A program made the position numbers and the translations under genes. From an uncultured Prevotellaceae bacterium (GTDB lineage: Bacteria > Bacteroidota > Bacteroidia > Bacteroidales > Bacteroidaceae), in contig ONDH01000015.1 in assembly GCA_900316505.1 (NCBI GenBank), positions 1-59,369 on the forward strand: DNA of 59,369 nucleotides, written 5' to 3'. The notes beneath the pieces were generated by a model. It was not told the origin of the DNA. It did not search any database and saw nothing but the letters and a program-made list of their open reading frames with translations. How positions within the stretch are numbered: position 1 is the stretch's first letter; every line of letters starts with the position of its first letter. Shown here one piece after another: positions 33,852 to 44,657 of this stretch.

Positions 33852-36833
33852 ATGAATAAACCAAAAACTATTATATCTATGAAACTAAGACAAATTGCCT
33901 TTATATGGCTCATTACTTTAGGTCTTTCGGTCTATGCCCAAAATACCGTCAAGAGTGTCGAGCAAGTGACAGACGCCGTCACATTAACAGATGCTGTCGA
34001 TTACACCATCACAAGTGCCAACACACCTTTTGCCTCGGCGGCAAGCATTGACATCCAAAATTCTGATGCGACTGTCGTATTCGAAAACATACGTCCATCA
34101 GTGGTCATCTCAAGATATCTGGGAAAGATTACAGCCAATGGCATCAAATTGGTCAACGGCACTAATGCCCGCGTAAGCATCTATCGCCACGGAGCCATTG
34201 TTTTCGCCCATAGCGACACCCAAAATGCTGATGGTTCAGCTTTCTACCCTGTGGTAATGTGTAGCGATGACAACTGCACAAACGTCATCGAGGGTTACAA
34301 CAAGACCAGTCGCTACACTACTGGTGCCTGGAAAGATGCAGCCCGTTCCTTCATTCTGAAACGTGGCTATATGTGCACCGTTGCTAATGAAGCCGACGGA
34401 ACAGGATACAGCCATTGCTACATAGCCAACAGTGCTGACCGCAAAATTACACTTAATAAGTATCTAGCAGGTAAACTTGGTTTCTTCCGAATCTTCCAAT
34501 GGCAATGGCCCACAAAACTCGGCATGAGCGACGCACGGGCAGAAAACATTATGGTGGGCACCAACGCTGCCTGGTTCTATGACTGGGGAGCAGGAAGAAG
34601 CAGCCAAACCGATTTTGAGTACGTACCACAACGCCACCATGAAGCCGGTCAATCCAATAATGATGGTTACAAGGGCGCATGGGAGTCATGGACGAACATC
34701 AATGCCTCAGACAACACTTGTACACATGTTTTGGGACAGAACGAGCCAGATAATACCGGAGGTGGCAAAGAGGTTTACACATATGTGAAAACCATCCCCG
34801 ACAATCCGCGCGAGAAGCATGGTGACTATCCGTTGGTGAATGTCGCCAAAGATTTCCTTTACAGCGGGAAACGTATCGGCACCTTCGCCTGCTGCAACCC
34901 TAACACAGGATGGGTAAGCGAATACGTCAACTGGTGTCGAGAAAATAATATCCGTGTGGATTTCGTGGCAACCCACTACTACATCGGAGGACAATCCCCC
35001 CAAGGGTGTATTGACCGTCTGTGGGCACTCTACAACGCCACAGGACTCCCCGTATGGGTGACAGAGTGGAACAATGGCGCCAACTGGACCACAGAAGGTG
35101 GTTTCACTACCGATTCAAAAGGACAGTACTCATGGGGAAGCGGCAACGACCAGGAGATGAATGGCATATGGCTGAAAGACGTGCTTGTACGTGCTGACAA
35201 ACCTGAGAATAAATGGTTGGAGCGTCTTGCCGTGTATAATGCAGTGGAAGGGAAACGCCAAATTGAAGCAGGAGGTTCACTAACCGATGGGGGCAAAGTA
35301 TTGGGAACTTATCATTCAGGCTTTGCTTACAATGACGCCAATGAGTACTTCATGCCTTGGACATACAAAACTCCGGAGAACCTTGCTGTATCCAAGTACA
35401 ACACCACAACAAAAAAAGTAACACTTACTTGGACACATAACAACTCTAAGCAGAGTAACTCCATCCGAGTGCAACGGAAAGTGGGCACAGGCAGGTTTGA
35501 AACCATTGAAGACCTCGGAATGCACGAAAGCGGTGAACTCACCTTCACAGATGACGTGGAGGGTTTATCAGGTGCTGTGACCTACAGAATCAGCGATTCC
35601 GATACAGACGGCAACACGCGCAACTCCAACGAGGTGACAGTTGATGCCGCCCCCGCAAAAGGAAATGAGAATTATCAGTATGGAACATCTACCATTTCCT
35701 CCACTGAAGAAAAGAACATTAACTACACCACGAGTCTCAATGTGGAGAAAGCAACCAGCATCTGCATGTTCACAGGTTCCTTGACGAACAAAAACGCATC
35801 TTTCCGTGCAGGAACCTACGTAGCCAACAATTACTCAAAAAAATACTTCTCCTGTCAGATTCTCCCATGGAAAAGTAACACCGCCGCCATTGAAACCAAC
35901 GAGGAGCTGCCTTTCTTGGCTCTTCCCATGGGGAACTACAAATATGGCGACTTAGACTGCGAAGTGGGGAGCATCACGTCAAACGTTGCCAAAGATGACA
36001 ATTGGACAGAGGTAACAGAAGTGACATTCCAACAACCATTCCCAGAAGACGTGACTCCTATCATCCTAACCGAAATCCGCAAACCGACATCTTCTAATGC
36101 AATTTATTCTACAAGGGTGTTTGACGTCACGAACACAGGATTCAAGTTCATCATCTACCCAGAAGATGCCGCTGGTACGAAAATCTCTCGCGCTCAAACC
36201 ATATGCTATCTTGCCATCACTCCTGGTTTAGGTTTTATGGATGAAGAGAATCAGTTACTTATCGCTGCAGGCATGGGTACGGACGAGGAAATCTATGGCA
36301 TTACGGCACAAACAAACTCATTGTATGTGTCCGTATATGACGAAGCCAGTAGCTCTACCACCATGGAGCAGCTATCACTCTATCAGCCTACCATCCTTAC
36401 CGCTTTACAAACCAACAACTATCCCTCTGCATGTATGCTTCGCAGAACCAACGTAAATAAGAAAGAAAACGACATAACATGGACCACGGGATTCAAAATC
36501 AAGCGCATTCCTGACCACGATTTGAAGGTGGGTGGAGAGACCATACCCGCAAACACTTCAATTGAAGCATACCGCGATCGTGTAGGTTGGGTAGCACTTG
36601 CCATTTACAAAGAAGGAGGCTCTGCACCAACTGCCATTCAAGGCGTTCCTGCAGGACAAATTATCGATTCCTTCAGACCACGTGTGGTGAATGGACGTGT
36701 CTTTGTGGATGGAGTGGCTTCGTTCAACATCTACAACATCACAGGAACGCCATTGGCATCAGACACAATGCTCTCGCCTGGCATCTACGTGATTCAAGCA
36801 AATGGAAAGTCTTATAAAATATTGGTTAAATAA
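33852..36833 (+). CDS. secreted GH128-like glycosidase with T9SS tail
   Basis: The 993-residue protein has a signal peptide (ending LSVYAQ; MKLRQIAF at residue 10 is an alternative start). A catalytic domain of the Glyco_hydro_cc/GH128 type follows at about residues 200-470. LGQNEPDNTGGG places the acid/base at E298, THYYIGGQ fits the barrel, and VWVTEWNNGANW places the nucleophile at E405. Next come an Fn3-like module (about 500-600), a jellyroll-like region, and a C-terminal sorting tail (SFNIYNITGTPL...ILVK). GH128 enzymes cut beta-1,3-glucan, so a fungal, plant or yeast glucan is a possible substrate. It is secreted or surface bound by T9SS. Confidence 0.75.
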   Translation: MNKPKTIISMKLRQIAFIWLITLGLSVYAQNTVKSVEQVTDAVTLTDAVDYTITSANTPFASAASIDIQNSDATVVFENIRPSVVISRYLGKITANGIKLVNGTNARVSIYRHGAIVFAHSDTQNADGSAFYPVVMCSDDNCTNVIEGYNKTSRYTTGAWKDAARSFILKRGYMCTVANEADGTGYSHCYIANSADRKITLNKYLAGKLGFFRIFQWQWPTKLGMSDARAENIMVGTNAAWFYDWGAGRSSQTDFEYVPQRHHEAGQSNNDGYKGAWESWTNINASDNTCTHVLGQNEPDNTGGGKEVYTYVKTIPDNPREKHGDYPLVNVAKDFLYSGKRIGTFACCNPNTGWVSEYVNWCRENNIRVDFVATHYYIGGQSPQGCIDRLWALYNATGLPVWVTEWNNGANWTTEGGFTTDSKGQYSWGSGNDQEMNGIWLKDVLVRADKPENKWLERLAVYNAVEGKRQIEAGGSLTDGGKVLGTYHSGFAYNDANEYFMPWTYKTPENLAVSKYNTTTKKVTLTWTHNNSKQSNSIRVQRKVGTGRFETIEDLGMHESGELTFTDDVEGLSGAVTYRISDSDTDGNTRNSNEVTVDAAPAKGNENYQYGTSTISSTEEKNINYTTSLNVEKATSICMFTGSLTNKNASFRAGTYVANNYSKKYFSCQILPWKSNTAAIETNEELPFLALPMGNYKYGDLDCEVGSITSNVAKDDNWTEVTEVTFQQPFPEDVTPIILTEIRKPTSSNAIYSTRVFDVTNTGFKFIIYPEDAAGTKISRAQTICYLAITPGLGFMDEENQLLIAAGMGTDEEIYGITAQTNSLYVSVYDEASSSTTMEQLSLYQPTILTALQTNNYPSACMLRRTNVNKKENDITWTTGFKIKRIPDHDLKVGGETIPANTSIEAYRDRVGWVALAIYKEGGSAPTAIQGVPAGQIIDSFRPRVVNGRVFVDGVASFNIYNITGTPLASDTMLSPGIYVIQANGKSYKILVK

Positions 36834-36845
36834 AACAACAGCTAT

Positions 36846-37562
36846 ATGGCAACACCACACATATCCGCCCCAGAAGGCGCATTCGCCAAGACAATTCTAA
36901 TGCCCGGTGATCCTCTGCGGGCAAAGTTTATCGCAGAGACATTCCTCGACACCCCCAAATTGGTTACATCTGTACGTAATATATTGGGCTACACTGGCAC
37001 TTACAAAGGAAAGCCCGTATCCGTAATGGCAAGCGGAATGGGCATGCCCAGCATTGGCATCTATTCCTACGAACTGTACAAGTTCTATGGTGTGGACAAT
37101 ATCATACGTATCGGTTCTGCTGGCAGTTATCGTGATTGGCTGAACGTGATGGATGTGACATTGGCAGTGAGTGCTGTAAGTGACTCAACTTTCGCAAAAG
37201 TGCAAGGAGGAGTAACAGCAAAATGCATAAAGCCTAGTGCAGAACTGAATAATGTCATCCAGAAGAAGGCAAAAGATTTAGGCATCAATTTAAAAATGAG
37301 TGTCGTACACTCCAGTGACGTCTTCTATTCAGATGCCTCACAAGGTACGTGGCAGGACATAGCCGAACGGACAGGAAGTGACTGCGTGGAGATGGAAAGC
37401 TTCGCCCTCTTCCACAATGCCAACATTTTGGGGAAACGAGCTGCATGCCTGCTGACCATTAGTGACTCTTTTGTCAGCCACGTGGAGCTGACAGCCGAGG
37501 AAAGACAGAATTCTTTCACCGAAATGATGAAACTTGCTTTGGAAACAGCCATCGAATTATGA
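36846..37562 (+). CDS. deoD: purine nucleoside phosphorylase, DeoD type
   Basis: DeoD splits purine nucleosides with phosphate. The 238-residue hexameric type is shown by MATPHISAPEGAFAKTILMP, GDPLRAKFIAE, RIGSAGSYRDWLNVMDVTLA, VEMESFALFHNA and the catalytic loop TISDSFVSHVELTAEER. It has no signal peptide and is cytosolic, although it stands between two secreted enzymes. The start lies 12 bp after the GH128 stop, so it is co-transcribed with them. Confidence 0.95.
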   Translation: MATPHISAPEGAFAKTILMPGDPLRAKFIAETFLDTPKLVTSVRNILGYTGTYKGKPVSVMASGMGMPSIGIYSYELYKFYGVDNIIRIGSAGSYRDWLNVMDVTLAVSAVSDSTFAKVQGGVTAKCIKPSAELNNVIQKKAKDLGINLKMSVVHSSDVFYSDASQGTWQDIAERTGSDCVEMESFALFHNANILGKRAACLLTISDSFVSHVELTAEERQNSFTEMMKLALETAIEL

Positions 37563-37584
37563 AACAACTAACTTTTCAACCAAA

Positions 37585-39912
37585 ATGAAAAAATTATTGC
37601 TAACTAACTTTTTGATGTTCTTGACATTTTGTGCTCATGCCCAATCGAACACGGACAGGACATCGTACATTATAAATCCAAGTTTTGAAAATGGAACAAA
37701 CGGATGGGTTTGTGAGAATCTATCCGCTCAAACGAACTCTGATTTTAGAAAAGCAGGGAGCACCTATATGGAGAAATGGGTATCCAAAGGCAACTCTGTG
37801 GGAGACGGCAGCATATACCAAACTATCACAAAACTGCCCATTGGCATTTATAAACTCACCGTTGCAGCACAGAATCTGAACCAGAATTCCACTACACAGA
37901 AATGTAGCGGGGCATACATCTATGCTAATGACCAGAAAACCGACGTATACACTCCAGCCGATTATTCTGTTACATTCACCAACATCATTGGCGAAGTGGA
38001 AATCGGTTATGTAGCAAAGAACGCTACTGGCAACTGGATTGCCGTCGACAATTTCCGTTTGACACAGATTGGGGATGTAGAATCAGGAATTGTGCAAGAT
38101 GAGGTAAAACGGATGCTAGAAGAGGCAGAAAAGATTCCAACGTACATTATTCCCACAAACCTCGCATCAGCCCTCCAGTCTGCTATAACCGCAGGAAAAC
38201 TCATCAACACGACTTCTGCTGACACGGAGATACAACAGGCGTTGAAAGATTTAAAGAAGGCTATTGAAAAGGGACAATTTGCGGCAAACCTTGCAAATGC
38301 CACTCCCGGTAGTGGTACAGCACCCGCTGTCACTGCCACCAATCATTATGTTGCCACAGGTGCGACTCAAGCCTTAGTACGTGCAACGATGAAAGGTTCC
38401 AATATCATGGAACGTGGTGTATGTTGGAGCACGGAACATAATCCGACCGTATTGGATGAACGTACCACCAAATATTTCAATTTGAAAGGTTACATATTCC
38501 ACATCAAAGGTTTGCAACCAGCCACAGTCTATTATGTCCGTCCTTATGTGATGAACAACACCTACACGGTGGCATACGGAGATGAGGTTAAAATCGTGAC
38601 TCACCCCAATGGCACTTGCACAGGATCATGGAATGAAGGAGCACCCGATGCTGCAGCCAATCAGCGATGCCGTGATGCCATCCAGCAAACCATCGCCTAC
38701 TTCAATGAGTGGACAGGTATTCAGGGTTTTCATTTGAGTGGTAACTACGGAGCCGAAACTCCAACAGCTGACTGCAAATATCGTGGATGGATGCGTATCG
38801 GCCCGAATCCAGGAAATCAAGCTATCGGCACAGTGCTGCATGAGACTGGACACGGTGTGGGCGTAGGACAACATGTGAGATGGAATGACTGCACTGACAC
38901 TCGTGCAGACCAGGGGAAATACGGTAAATGGTTGGGACGTGAAGCGAACGATGTACTTCATTTCTTAGAGAACTACTATGGTGACGAAGTGTTCTTTACA
39001 GGTGATGCCGTGCATGGATGGGGAACCAGCTCAAACACATCCATTACCAATGCCACAATATCTTACGACTGGCTTGTCAACGGGGCAGATAAAGACAAAC
39101 ATCAAGAACTTCAGTATATTGGTGGTATGTGCATCCTGCACGGACTTTTCATTGACGGTTTGCCACCCACGGCAAGTGATTGGTACATCACCGACCAGAA
39201 CGGTATTGCGGGCTACACTTACAACTTTGATGACAACAAGAAGTATTACTTGATGAACAAGGATGTAGAACACGGATTAGGCACAGGATTACTCTATCAA
39301 CGTGCCAAGACAGACATTGCATGGAAACCTTTATTGACAGGTGCTGTTCTTAGTGATTCTGCTGCATGGTATATGGAGTTTGACCCACAGTATTGTCTCT
39401 ATTCTTTCAAGAATGCTTCCACTGGCAAATATCTGACACATTCATCTTCCGGCAATATGGAGGTGAAGACCTTGAAGACAAACCCCACCAACGATGAAAA
39501 GTTCCAACTGATGCCAGACAGAACAGATGTGACCATCAAAATAGACGGCAAAAATAACAAGACTCATGGATACTGGTTCACATGGAACGACTCTGGTTTC
39601 AAATCCATGAGTGCCGCATCTCTTTCAAACCGGAAAGGATTTGGAAACATATCACAAGAAACATTTGATTTCAGCGACAATGCAACTGTTCAGCAATGGA
39701 TCATTCTTAGTGAAGATGAGTTAGCCACCTATCAGCAGAAAGCCATTGAAACAGGTATCACAAATATACATGTCAATGACAAAACCATTGGCGGCGAGGA
39801 TACTGTTGTAAGCATCTACACAACAGACGGCATTCCTTTGAATTCGACCCAGCAGGGCTTCAACATTGTCAAGTACAGTAGCGGAGCAGTTAAAAAAATC
39901 TATGTCAAATAA
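37585..39912 (+). CDS. secreted HExxHxxGxxxH metalloprotease with T9SS tail
   Basis: The 775-residue protein has a signal peptide (ending CAHAQ) and a carbohydrate-binding-like beta domain (residues 27-162: YIINPSFENGTNGWVCENLS). A short coiled-coil linker follows (165-235), then an Fn3-like module (245-340), then a protease domain with LHETGHGVGVGQH (zinc ligands H419, H423, H430; catalytic E420). A lectin-like region and a T9SS sorting tail (GFNIVKYSSGAVKKIYVK) end the protein. The zinc motif is metzincin-like, but I cannot name the peptidase family. Its place beside GH128 and GH28 enzymes suggests digestion of glycoprotein or cell-wall material. I start at 37585 because the signal peptide begins there. 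Confidence 0.75.
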   Translation: MKKLLLTNFLMFLTFCAHAQSNTDRTSYIINPSFENGTNGWVCENLSAQTNSDFRKAGSTYMEKWVSKGNSVGDGSIYQTITKLPIGIYKLTVAAQNLNQNSTTQKCSGAYIYANDQKTDVYTPADYSVTFTNIIGEVEIGYVAKNATGNWIAVDNFRLTQIGDVESGIVQDEVKRMLEEAEKIPTYIIPTNLASALQSAITAGKLINTTSADTEIQQALKDLKKAIEKGQFAANLANATPGSGTAPAVTATNHYVATGATQALVRATMKGSNIMERGVCWSTEHNPTVLDERTTKYFNLKGYIFHIKGLQPATVYYVRPYVMNNTYTVAYGDEVKIVTHPNGTCTGSWNEGAPDAAANQRCRDAIQQTIAYFNEWTGIQGFHLSGNYGAETPTADCKYRGWMRIGPNPGNQAIGTVLHETGHGVGVGQHVRWNDCTDTRADQGKYGKWLGREANDVLHFLENYYGDEVFFTGDAVHGWGTSSNTSITNATISYDWLVNGADKDKHQELQYIGGMCILHGLFIDGLPPTASDWYITDQNGIAGYTYNFDDNKKYYLMNKDVEHGLGTGLLYQRAKTDIAWKPLLTGAVLSDSAAWYMEFDPQYCLYSFKNASTGKYLTHSSSGNMEVKTLKTNPTNDEKFQLMPDRTDVTIKIDGKNNKTHGYWFTWNDSGFKSMSAASLSNRKGFGNISQETFDFSDNATVQQWIILSEDELATYQQKAIETGITNIHVNDKTIGGEDTVVSIYTTDGIPLNSTQQGFNIVKYSSGAVKKIYVK

Positions 39913-39913
39913 G

Positions 39914-41278
39914 ATGAAACATATTCTTCTATCATGGTTGGCATGCACACTTCTGTGTATGCCATCTTTTGCCAAAAAGACAACAGACCAATGGCCTGAT
40001 GGTTCAGAGATCAGCGAATGGTTCAAACAAACCACCTCCGTTGACATCCAAACATTGGGCAAAGCATATCACGTGACAGACTATGGCGTAGTGAATGACG
40101 GTAAACTTCATACCACTGAAATGCAGGCACTCATCAACAAAGTGGCAAGTGAAGGAGGAGGTGTCATCGTCATTCCTGAAGGCACATATATGACTGGCGC
40201 CATATTCTTTAAACAGGGTGTTCATCTGCACTTGTACGATGGAGCAACATTGATGGGCAGCAGTGACCCAAGTGACTACCCTATCATCAAGACACGTATT
40301 GAGGGTGAAACTTGTCTGTACTACTCTGCCCTCATCAATGCAGATGGTTTGGATGGGTTTACAATCTCAGGGAAGGGGACGATAGATGGTAATGGTTATA
40401 CGTTTTGGAAACATTTTTGGGAACGAAGAAGTTGGAATCCTCAATGCACCAACAAGGACGAGCAACGTCCCAGATTGGTGTATATTAGCAATAGCAAGAA
40501 TGTACAGATAGATGGGGTGAAATTGCAAAACTCGGCCTTCTGGACTACACATATATATAATAGTGAAAATGTCAAACTACTACGTTTGCATATCTATTCT
40601 CCCGAAAAACCAGTTAAAGCCCCCAGTACTGATGCTATCGACCTCGATGTGGTGAAGAATGTGTTGGTGAAAGACTGTTACATGAGTGTCAATGATGATG
40701 CTGTTGCCATTAAGGGAGGGAAAGGACCTTATGCTGACTATTGGCGCACTCCTTATGAGGGAATTGACATTAACAAGTATCCTGAAATGATTGGAGATGG
40801 TTCCAATGAAAACATCATCATCGAAGACTGTGAATATGGTTTCTGTCATGGCTGTCTGACATTAGGCAGCGAATCCGTGTATGACCGCAATATCATCTTA
40901 CGTCGCATTAAGGTCACAGAAGCGAACAATCTATTATGGCTGAAAATGCGTCCTGACACGCCACAGACCTATGAATATGTTATGGTGGAAGACATCGAGG
41001 GAAATGGCAAGAATTTCCTTCTTGTGGCACCATGGACACAGTTCTATGACCTAAAGGGAAGGGAAAGCATTCCTATGTCATACAGCAATCACATCACTAT
41101 GAGAAATATCACATTTGATTGCAATGTCTTTTTCAATGTTAAACAAAATGAAGACCAATACCATCTTAGCAACTTCACTTTCGAAAACTTGGCCATCACA
41201 GCCCAGAATACAGAATTCCATCAAGAATATGTCGAAAATTTCACCGTAAAGAATGTGAAAGCCGAAAAAAAACCGTAA
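39914..41278 (+). CDS. secreted GH28-like polygalacturonase
   Basis: The 454-residue protein has a signal peptide (1-20) and a right-handed beta-helix of GH28 type. YHVTDYGVVNDGKLHTTEMQ opens the fold; APSTDAIDLD and VNDDAVAIKGG supply the catalytic Asp residues (about D240, D261, D262). The GHG motif is changed to CHGC (in GFCHGCLTLGSES), and the RIK motif is only loosely kept (WLKMRPD). It likely cuts pectin or rhamnogalacturonan, but the altered motif leaves the exact substrate open. It starts one base after the protease stop, so coupling is tight. Confidence 0.82.
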   Translation: MKHILLSWLACTLLCMPSFAKKTTDQWPDGSEISEWFKQTTSVDIQTLGKAYHVTDYGVVNDGKLHTTEMQALINKVASEGGGVIVIPEGTYMTGAIFFKQGVHLHLYDGATLMGSSDPSDYPIIKTRIEGETCLYYSALINADGLDGFTISGKGTIDGNGYTFWKHFWERRSWNPQCTNKDEQRPRLVYISNSKNVQIDGVKLQNSAFWTTHIYNSENVKLLRLHIYSPEKPVKAPSTDAIDLDVVKNVLVKDCYMSVNDDAVAIKGGKGPYADYWRTPYEGIDINKYPEMIGDGSNENIIIEDCEYGFCHGCLTLGSESVYDRNIILRRIKVTEANNLLWLKMRPDTPQTYEYVMVEDIEGNGKNFLLVAPWTQFYDLKGRESIPMSYSNHITMRNITFDCNVFFNVKQNEDQYHLSNFTFENLAITAQNTEFHQEYVENFTVKNVKAEKKP

Positions 41279-41283
41279 ATTTG
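41276..41283 (+). promoter_or_regulatory. -7 element of the transporter gene, overlapping the GH28 stop
   Basis: TAAATTTG begins on the stop codon of the GH28 gene and lies 23 bp ahead of the ATG at 41306. Confidence 0.55.
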
Positions 41284-41305
41284 CACCCCGAAAAAACAAC
41301 ACGGT

Positions 41306-43015
41306 ATGAATTGGTTGATTGATCTATTCACCACAGGCGGAGGTGTGGCACATACGGTTATATTGTATGCACTCGTCATCTCTTTTGGTGTGTTCCTTGG
41401 TAATAAAATAAAGATTAAGGGTGTAACATTAGGTGTGACATGGATTCTATTTGTCGGCATCATGGCAGGAGATTTGCTGATGCGTGGTGGAATTCAAGAA
41501 AACACGGCTGTGCTTAATTTCATTCAAGACTTTGGACTTATCTTGTTTGTCTTCAGTATAGGCCTGCAAGTTGGTCCGTCCTTCTTCACCTCACTGAAAC
41601 AAGGAGGACTGAAGGCTAACGGGGTCGCAGCTGGCGTGGTCATGCTCAACATTGTCGTGATGCTTGCCATCTACTATAGCTTTCGGAATGTTATTCCTGC
41701 CATTGACAATTTGCCCCTGATGGTTGGCACTTTGTGTGGTGCTGTCACTAACACCCCCGGTCTCGGTGCCGCGAATGCAGCCCTCGAGCAAATCAACCAG
41801 ATTCATCCATTCAAAGGAGGTGTGCCCGTAATAGCCAATGGTTATGCCTGCGCCTACCCTCTTGCAGTCGTAGGCATCATTTGCAGCATTATCCTTATCC
41901 GTATTATCTTTAAGGTGAACTTTCAGAAAGAGGAGGAGCACTTTAACAAGCGGAACAACAAGGAGGCCGTCAAGCCTCATCTGATGACGGTGAAGGTGTT
42001 CAATCCAGCCATTGCTGATAAAAGCATTTTGCAAGTAAGAGGCTTTATCGGGCGTGACTTTGTATGCTCCCGCATGCTCCATAACGGCCATGTAGTCGTA
42101 CCGAACAAAGAAACATTGTTGAATGTCGATGACAAACTCTATATTGTCTGTGCAGAAGAAGATGCTGCTGCCATCGTTGCCTTCATTGGTCCAGAAGTGG
42201 AAGTGGAATGGGATGAGCAGGATGTACCAATGGCATCCAGAAAGCACACTGTCACAAAAGACAATATCAATGGTAAGACGCTGGGTAGTCTCCATCCCAG
42301 TTCCATGTATGGTGTAAATGTCACTCGTCTCTATCGTTCAGGTATCGAGTTGTTTGCAAGTCCGAGTTTGATTCTGCAGGTAGGTGATATCCTCACCGTT
42401 GTAGGTCCCGAAGATGCTGTGGATCGCTTTGCCAATAGAATCGGCGACAAAAAGCAGCAACTTGACAAACCCAACCTGCTTACTCTCTTCCTGGGCATTC
42501 TCGTTGGCATTATCTTTGGCATGTTACCCATCAACATACCAGGCATGTCCATGCCAGTCAAATTAGGTTTGGCTGGTGGTCCCCTTATTATAGCCATTCT
42601 GTTGGGACGTTTTGGTTACAAGCTCAAGTTGGTGGCATACACCACGAACTCAGCCTCTTTGATGATTCGAGACATCGGTTTGGTGCTTTTCCTTGCCAGT
42701 GTCGGCATCAAGGCAGGTGGCAACTTTGTCGATACAGTCATCAATGGTGGCGTTCACTACGTATGGGCAGGTTTTCTTATCACCATCATTCCATTGATTA
42801 TCATGGGCATCTTTGCTCGTGTCAAATGGCACATGAATTACTTCCTGCTGATGGGCATCATGAGTGGAGCCACAACTGATCCACCTGCATTAGCATTCAG
42901 CACATCCAATGCCAACAACGGCATACCCACCGTTGGCTATTCAACGGTATATCCTTTATCCATGTTCTTACGGATTATTACGGCGCAAGTCATCATATTA
43001 CTTTTATGCAGTTAG
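41306..43015 (+). CDS. AspT/YidE/YbjL-family transporter with TrkA-C domains
   Basis: The 569-residue protein has two halves of five to six membrane helices each, with the duplicated signatures [12 protein letters not shown] / [16 protein letters not shown] and [11 protein letters not shown] / [15 protein letters not shown]. They flank two soluble TrkA-C/RCK_C domains (about 215-400: [40 protein letters not shown]). This is the AspT-like (AAE) exchanger family. Members exchange aspartate for alanine or transport succinate; which applies here cannot be read. It overlaps the next gene by 10 bp. Confidence 0.88.
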   Translation: MNWLIDLFTTGGGVAHTVILYALVISFGVFLGNKIKIKGVTLGVTWILFVGIMAGDLLMRGGIQENTAVLNFIQDFGLILFVFSIGLQVGPSFFTSLKQGGLKANGVAAGVVMLNIVVMLAIYYSFRNVIPAIDNLPLMVGTLCGAVTNTPGLGAANAALEQINQIHPFKGGVPVIANGYACAYPLAVVGIICSIILIRIIFKVNFQKEEEHFNKRNNKEAVKPHLMTVKVFNPAIADKSILQVRGFIGRDFVCSRMLHNGHVVVPNKETLLNVDDKLYIVCAEEDAAAIVAFIGPEVEVEWDEQDVPMASRKHTVTKDNINGKTLGSLHPSSMYGVNVTRLYRSGIELFASPSLILQVGDILTVVGPEDAVDRFANRIGDKKQQLDKPNLLTLFLGILVGIIFGMLPINIPGMSMPVKLGLAGGPLIIAILLGRFGYKLKLVAYTTNSASLMIRDIGLVLFLASVGIKAGGNFVDTVINGGVHYVWAGFLITIIPLIIMGIFARVKWHMNYFLLMGIMSGATTDPPALAFSTSNANNGIPTVGYSTVYPLSMFLRIITAQVIILLLCS

Positions 43016-43710
43016 ACATCAACGACACACTTCATACGCTCTTGCAGTCAGCAGATTTACCCCTGTTGGCTGCATTTGTACTGGGTGTGCTCGTTGCACT
43101 TAATCCTTGCCAATTAGCCATTAGCATTTCTGCCTTGGCTTATGAATACCGAAATGGCAAGAAGCTGATGGATGGCATCATTTATGCATTCGGCAGGACA
43201 CTCACCTACACTCTGTTGGGATGGGTGACCATGTGCCTGATAGGAGGAGGTAGCAATATTGCAGGTTTACAACATGTGCTTTCCATGGCAGAAGTGGTTG
43301 TTCCCTACGTGCTGACAGGCATCGGAATTTACTTGATATACCGTGCCTTCCATCGCCATCATCATGGAGATGATTGCCACAACAGTGGAAGAATCATCAA
43401 ACGGAATGGTCCTCTTGGTTCCTTGGTACTTGGGATGACGCTTGCCCTTGCTTTTTGTCCCGAAAGTGCCATCTTTTATTTTGGCATGATGATACCATTA
43501 AGCATATCCAGCAATGTCGGAGCGATGGTACCCCTCATTTTCGGTTTGTCAGCCAGCATTCCTGTCATAGTCATAGCATGGCTAATGCAGAAGGCCGTCA
43601 ACAAAGCAGCTAAACTAAGTCGAGGATTTGAACATTTCCAACAATGGCTTAATGGCATCACAGGTGTGCTTTTCATTCTGATCGCCATTCTTCTTTTCAT
43701 GGAGAGATGA
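43006..43710 (+). CDS. CcdA/DsbD-like six-helix membrane protein
   Basis: The 234-residue protein has about six helices and the family cysteines in [17 protein letters not shown] (first helix) and [14 protein letters not shown] (fourth). A His-rich loop, [10 protein letters not shown], lies between helices. Related proteins are annotated as cytochrome c biogenesis CcdA, thiol/disulfide reductant carriers, or ArsG-like efflux permeases. The His/Cys loop could bind metal. It starts inside the transporter gene (10-bp overlap), so the two are translated together. The exact role is open. Confidence 0.75.
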   Translation: MQLDINDTLHTLLQSADLPLLAAFVLGVLVALNPCQLAISISALAYEYRNGKKLMDGIIYAFGRTLTYTLLGWVTMCLIGGGSNIAGLQHVLSMAEVVVPYVLTGIGIYLIYRAFHRHHHGDDCHNSGRIIKRNGPLGSLVLGMTLALAFCPESAIFYFGMMIPLSISSNVGAMVPLIFGLSASIPVIVIAWLMQKAVNKAAKLSRGFEHFQQWLNGITGVLFILIAILLFMER

Positions 43711-43773
43711 ACATTCTTTGAGCAATTAAGCAACTTTAATAATACAAATTGTCAATAAATGATTTTTTTGTGC

Positions 43774-43781
43774 TAACTTCG
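43774..43781 (+). promoter_or_regulatory. possible -7 element (TAACTTCG)
   Basis: One mismatch to TAnnTTTG, 40 bp ahead of the ATG at 43821. No clear -33 box. Confidence 0.35.
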
Positions 43782-43820
43782 CGCTAAAATCAATCTGTAA
43801 ATCAACTGAAACACTACAAC

Positions 43821-44597
43821 ATGACGGAGGAAGATAGACAAAATGAGCATGAGGAATATACAGGGAAAAGCGTATCACAATTGATGCGTGAATTGCTGAA
43901 GCTCATCTTGGTACTGATATGGAGATTTCTCGTCTGGCTCTTTAAGAGAATCTTGAAGGGCATTTTGTGGTGCATGCAGGTTACAGAAGAAGGATGGAAA
44001 CGTCTGAATGACTGGTGGCACGACAACAACACCCAAGAGAAGGTTGCCAAAACAAAAGCATGGCTCAAAATGGCCACCAAAACATTTGGTCAATGGTGTG
44101 TGATTGCCGGCAAAGCAATAGTTCATGGCATTGCCGTTGGTGCCAAAGCCACATGGAGAGGTCTCAAAGTGGGAACAAAAGCCACGGCAAAGGGAATTGT
44201 CATTGCTATCCGAGCCACCATTCAGGGCATTATCCACCTTCGCCCCACCCTCAAAAAATTGGGGCAACTCATTGCAAGAGGCTTCAAAGCATATGTTGCA
44301 TGGATGAAACGATGCAAGCGGGGCATGAAACTTTCACGCATCAGGAGAAGGCGCCGCTATGAGGCATTCCGAAGGAACGGAGGCATGAAAGGATGGATGG
44401 TTAACACAACACGCGATGTAAGAAAGAACATCGAATTGTTCATGGAGGAAGATCAAGAGGAAGCAGACCCCGATGCTGTGACTGAAGACGACATCATGGA
44501 AGAAGCATTGGAGCAAGGAGCCAACGATGGCAAGAAGTCCATGAAGATTGGCAAATCTTTCATCGCACACGCTAAGAACTTTATGGACGTCGAATAA
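43821..44597 (+). CDS. basic protein with amphipathic repeats, unknown
   Basis: I do not recognise this 258-residue protein. An acidic N-terminus is followed by a hydrophobic/basic helix (about residues 20-52, LLKLILVLIWRFLVWLFKRI) that could insert in or lie on the membrane. A run of Gly/Ala/Lys repeats follows (about 97-140: GAKATWRGLKVGTKATAKGI), then an Arg-rich cluster (SRIRRRRRYEAFRRNGG) and an acidic tail (EEDQEEADPDAVTEDD). Membrane or DNA contact are both possible. It stands alone between the CcdA-like gene and the MscS channel. Confidence 0.6.
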   Translation: MTEEDRQNEHEEYTGKSVSQLMRELLKLILVLIWRFLVWLFKRILKGILWCMQVTEEGWKRLNDWWHDNNTQEKVAKTKAWLKMATKTFGQWCVIAGKAIVHGIAVGAKATWRGLKVGTKATAKGIVIAIRATIQGIIHLRPTLKKLGQLIARGFKAYVAWMKRCKRGMKLSRIRRRRRYEAFRRNGGMKGWMVNTTRDVRKNIELFMEEDQEEADPDAVTEDDIMEEALEQGANDGKKSMKIGKSFIAHAKNFMDVE

Positions 44598-44657
44598 GCA
44601 ATAAGCTTAAATAAAGATATCAAACAAGACCTATAACCCCCAAAATAACACAAAATT

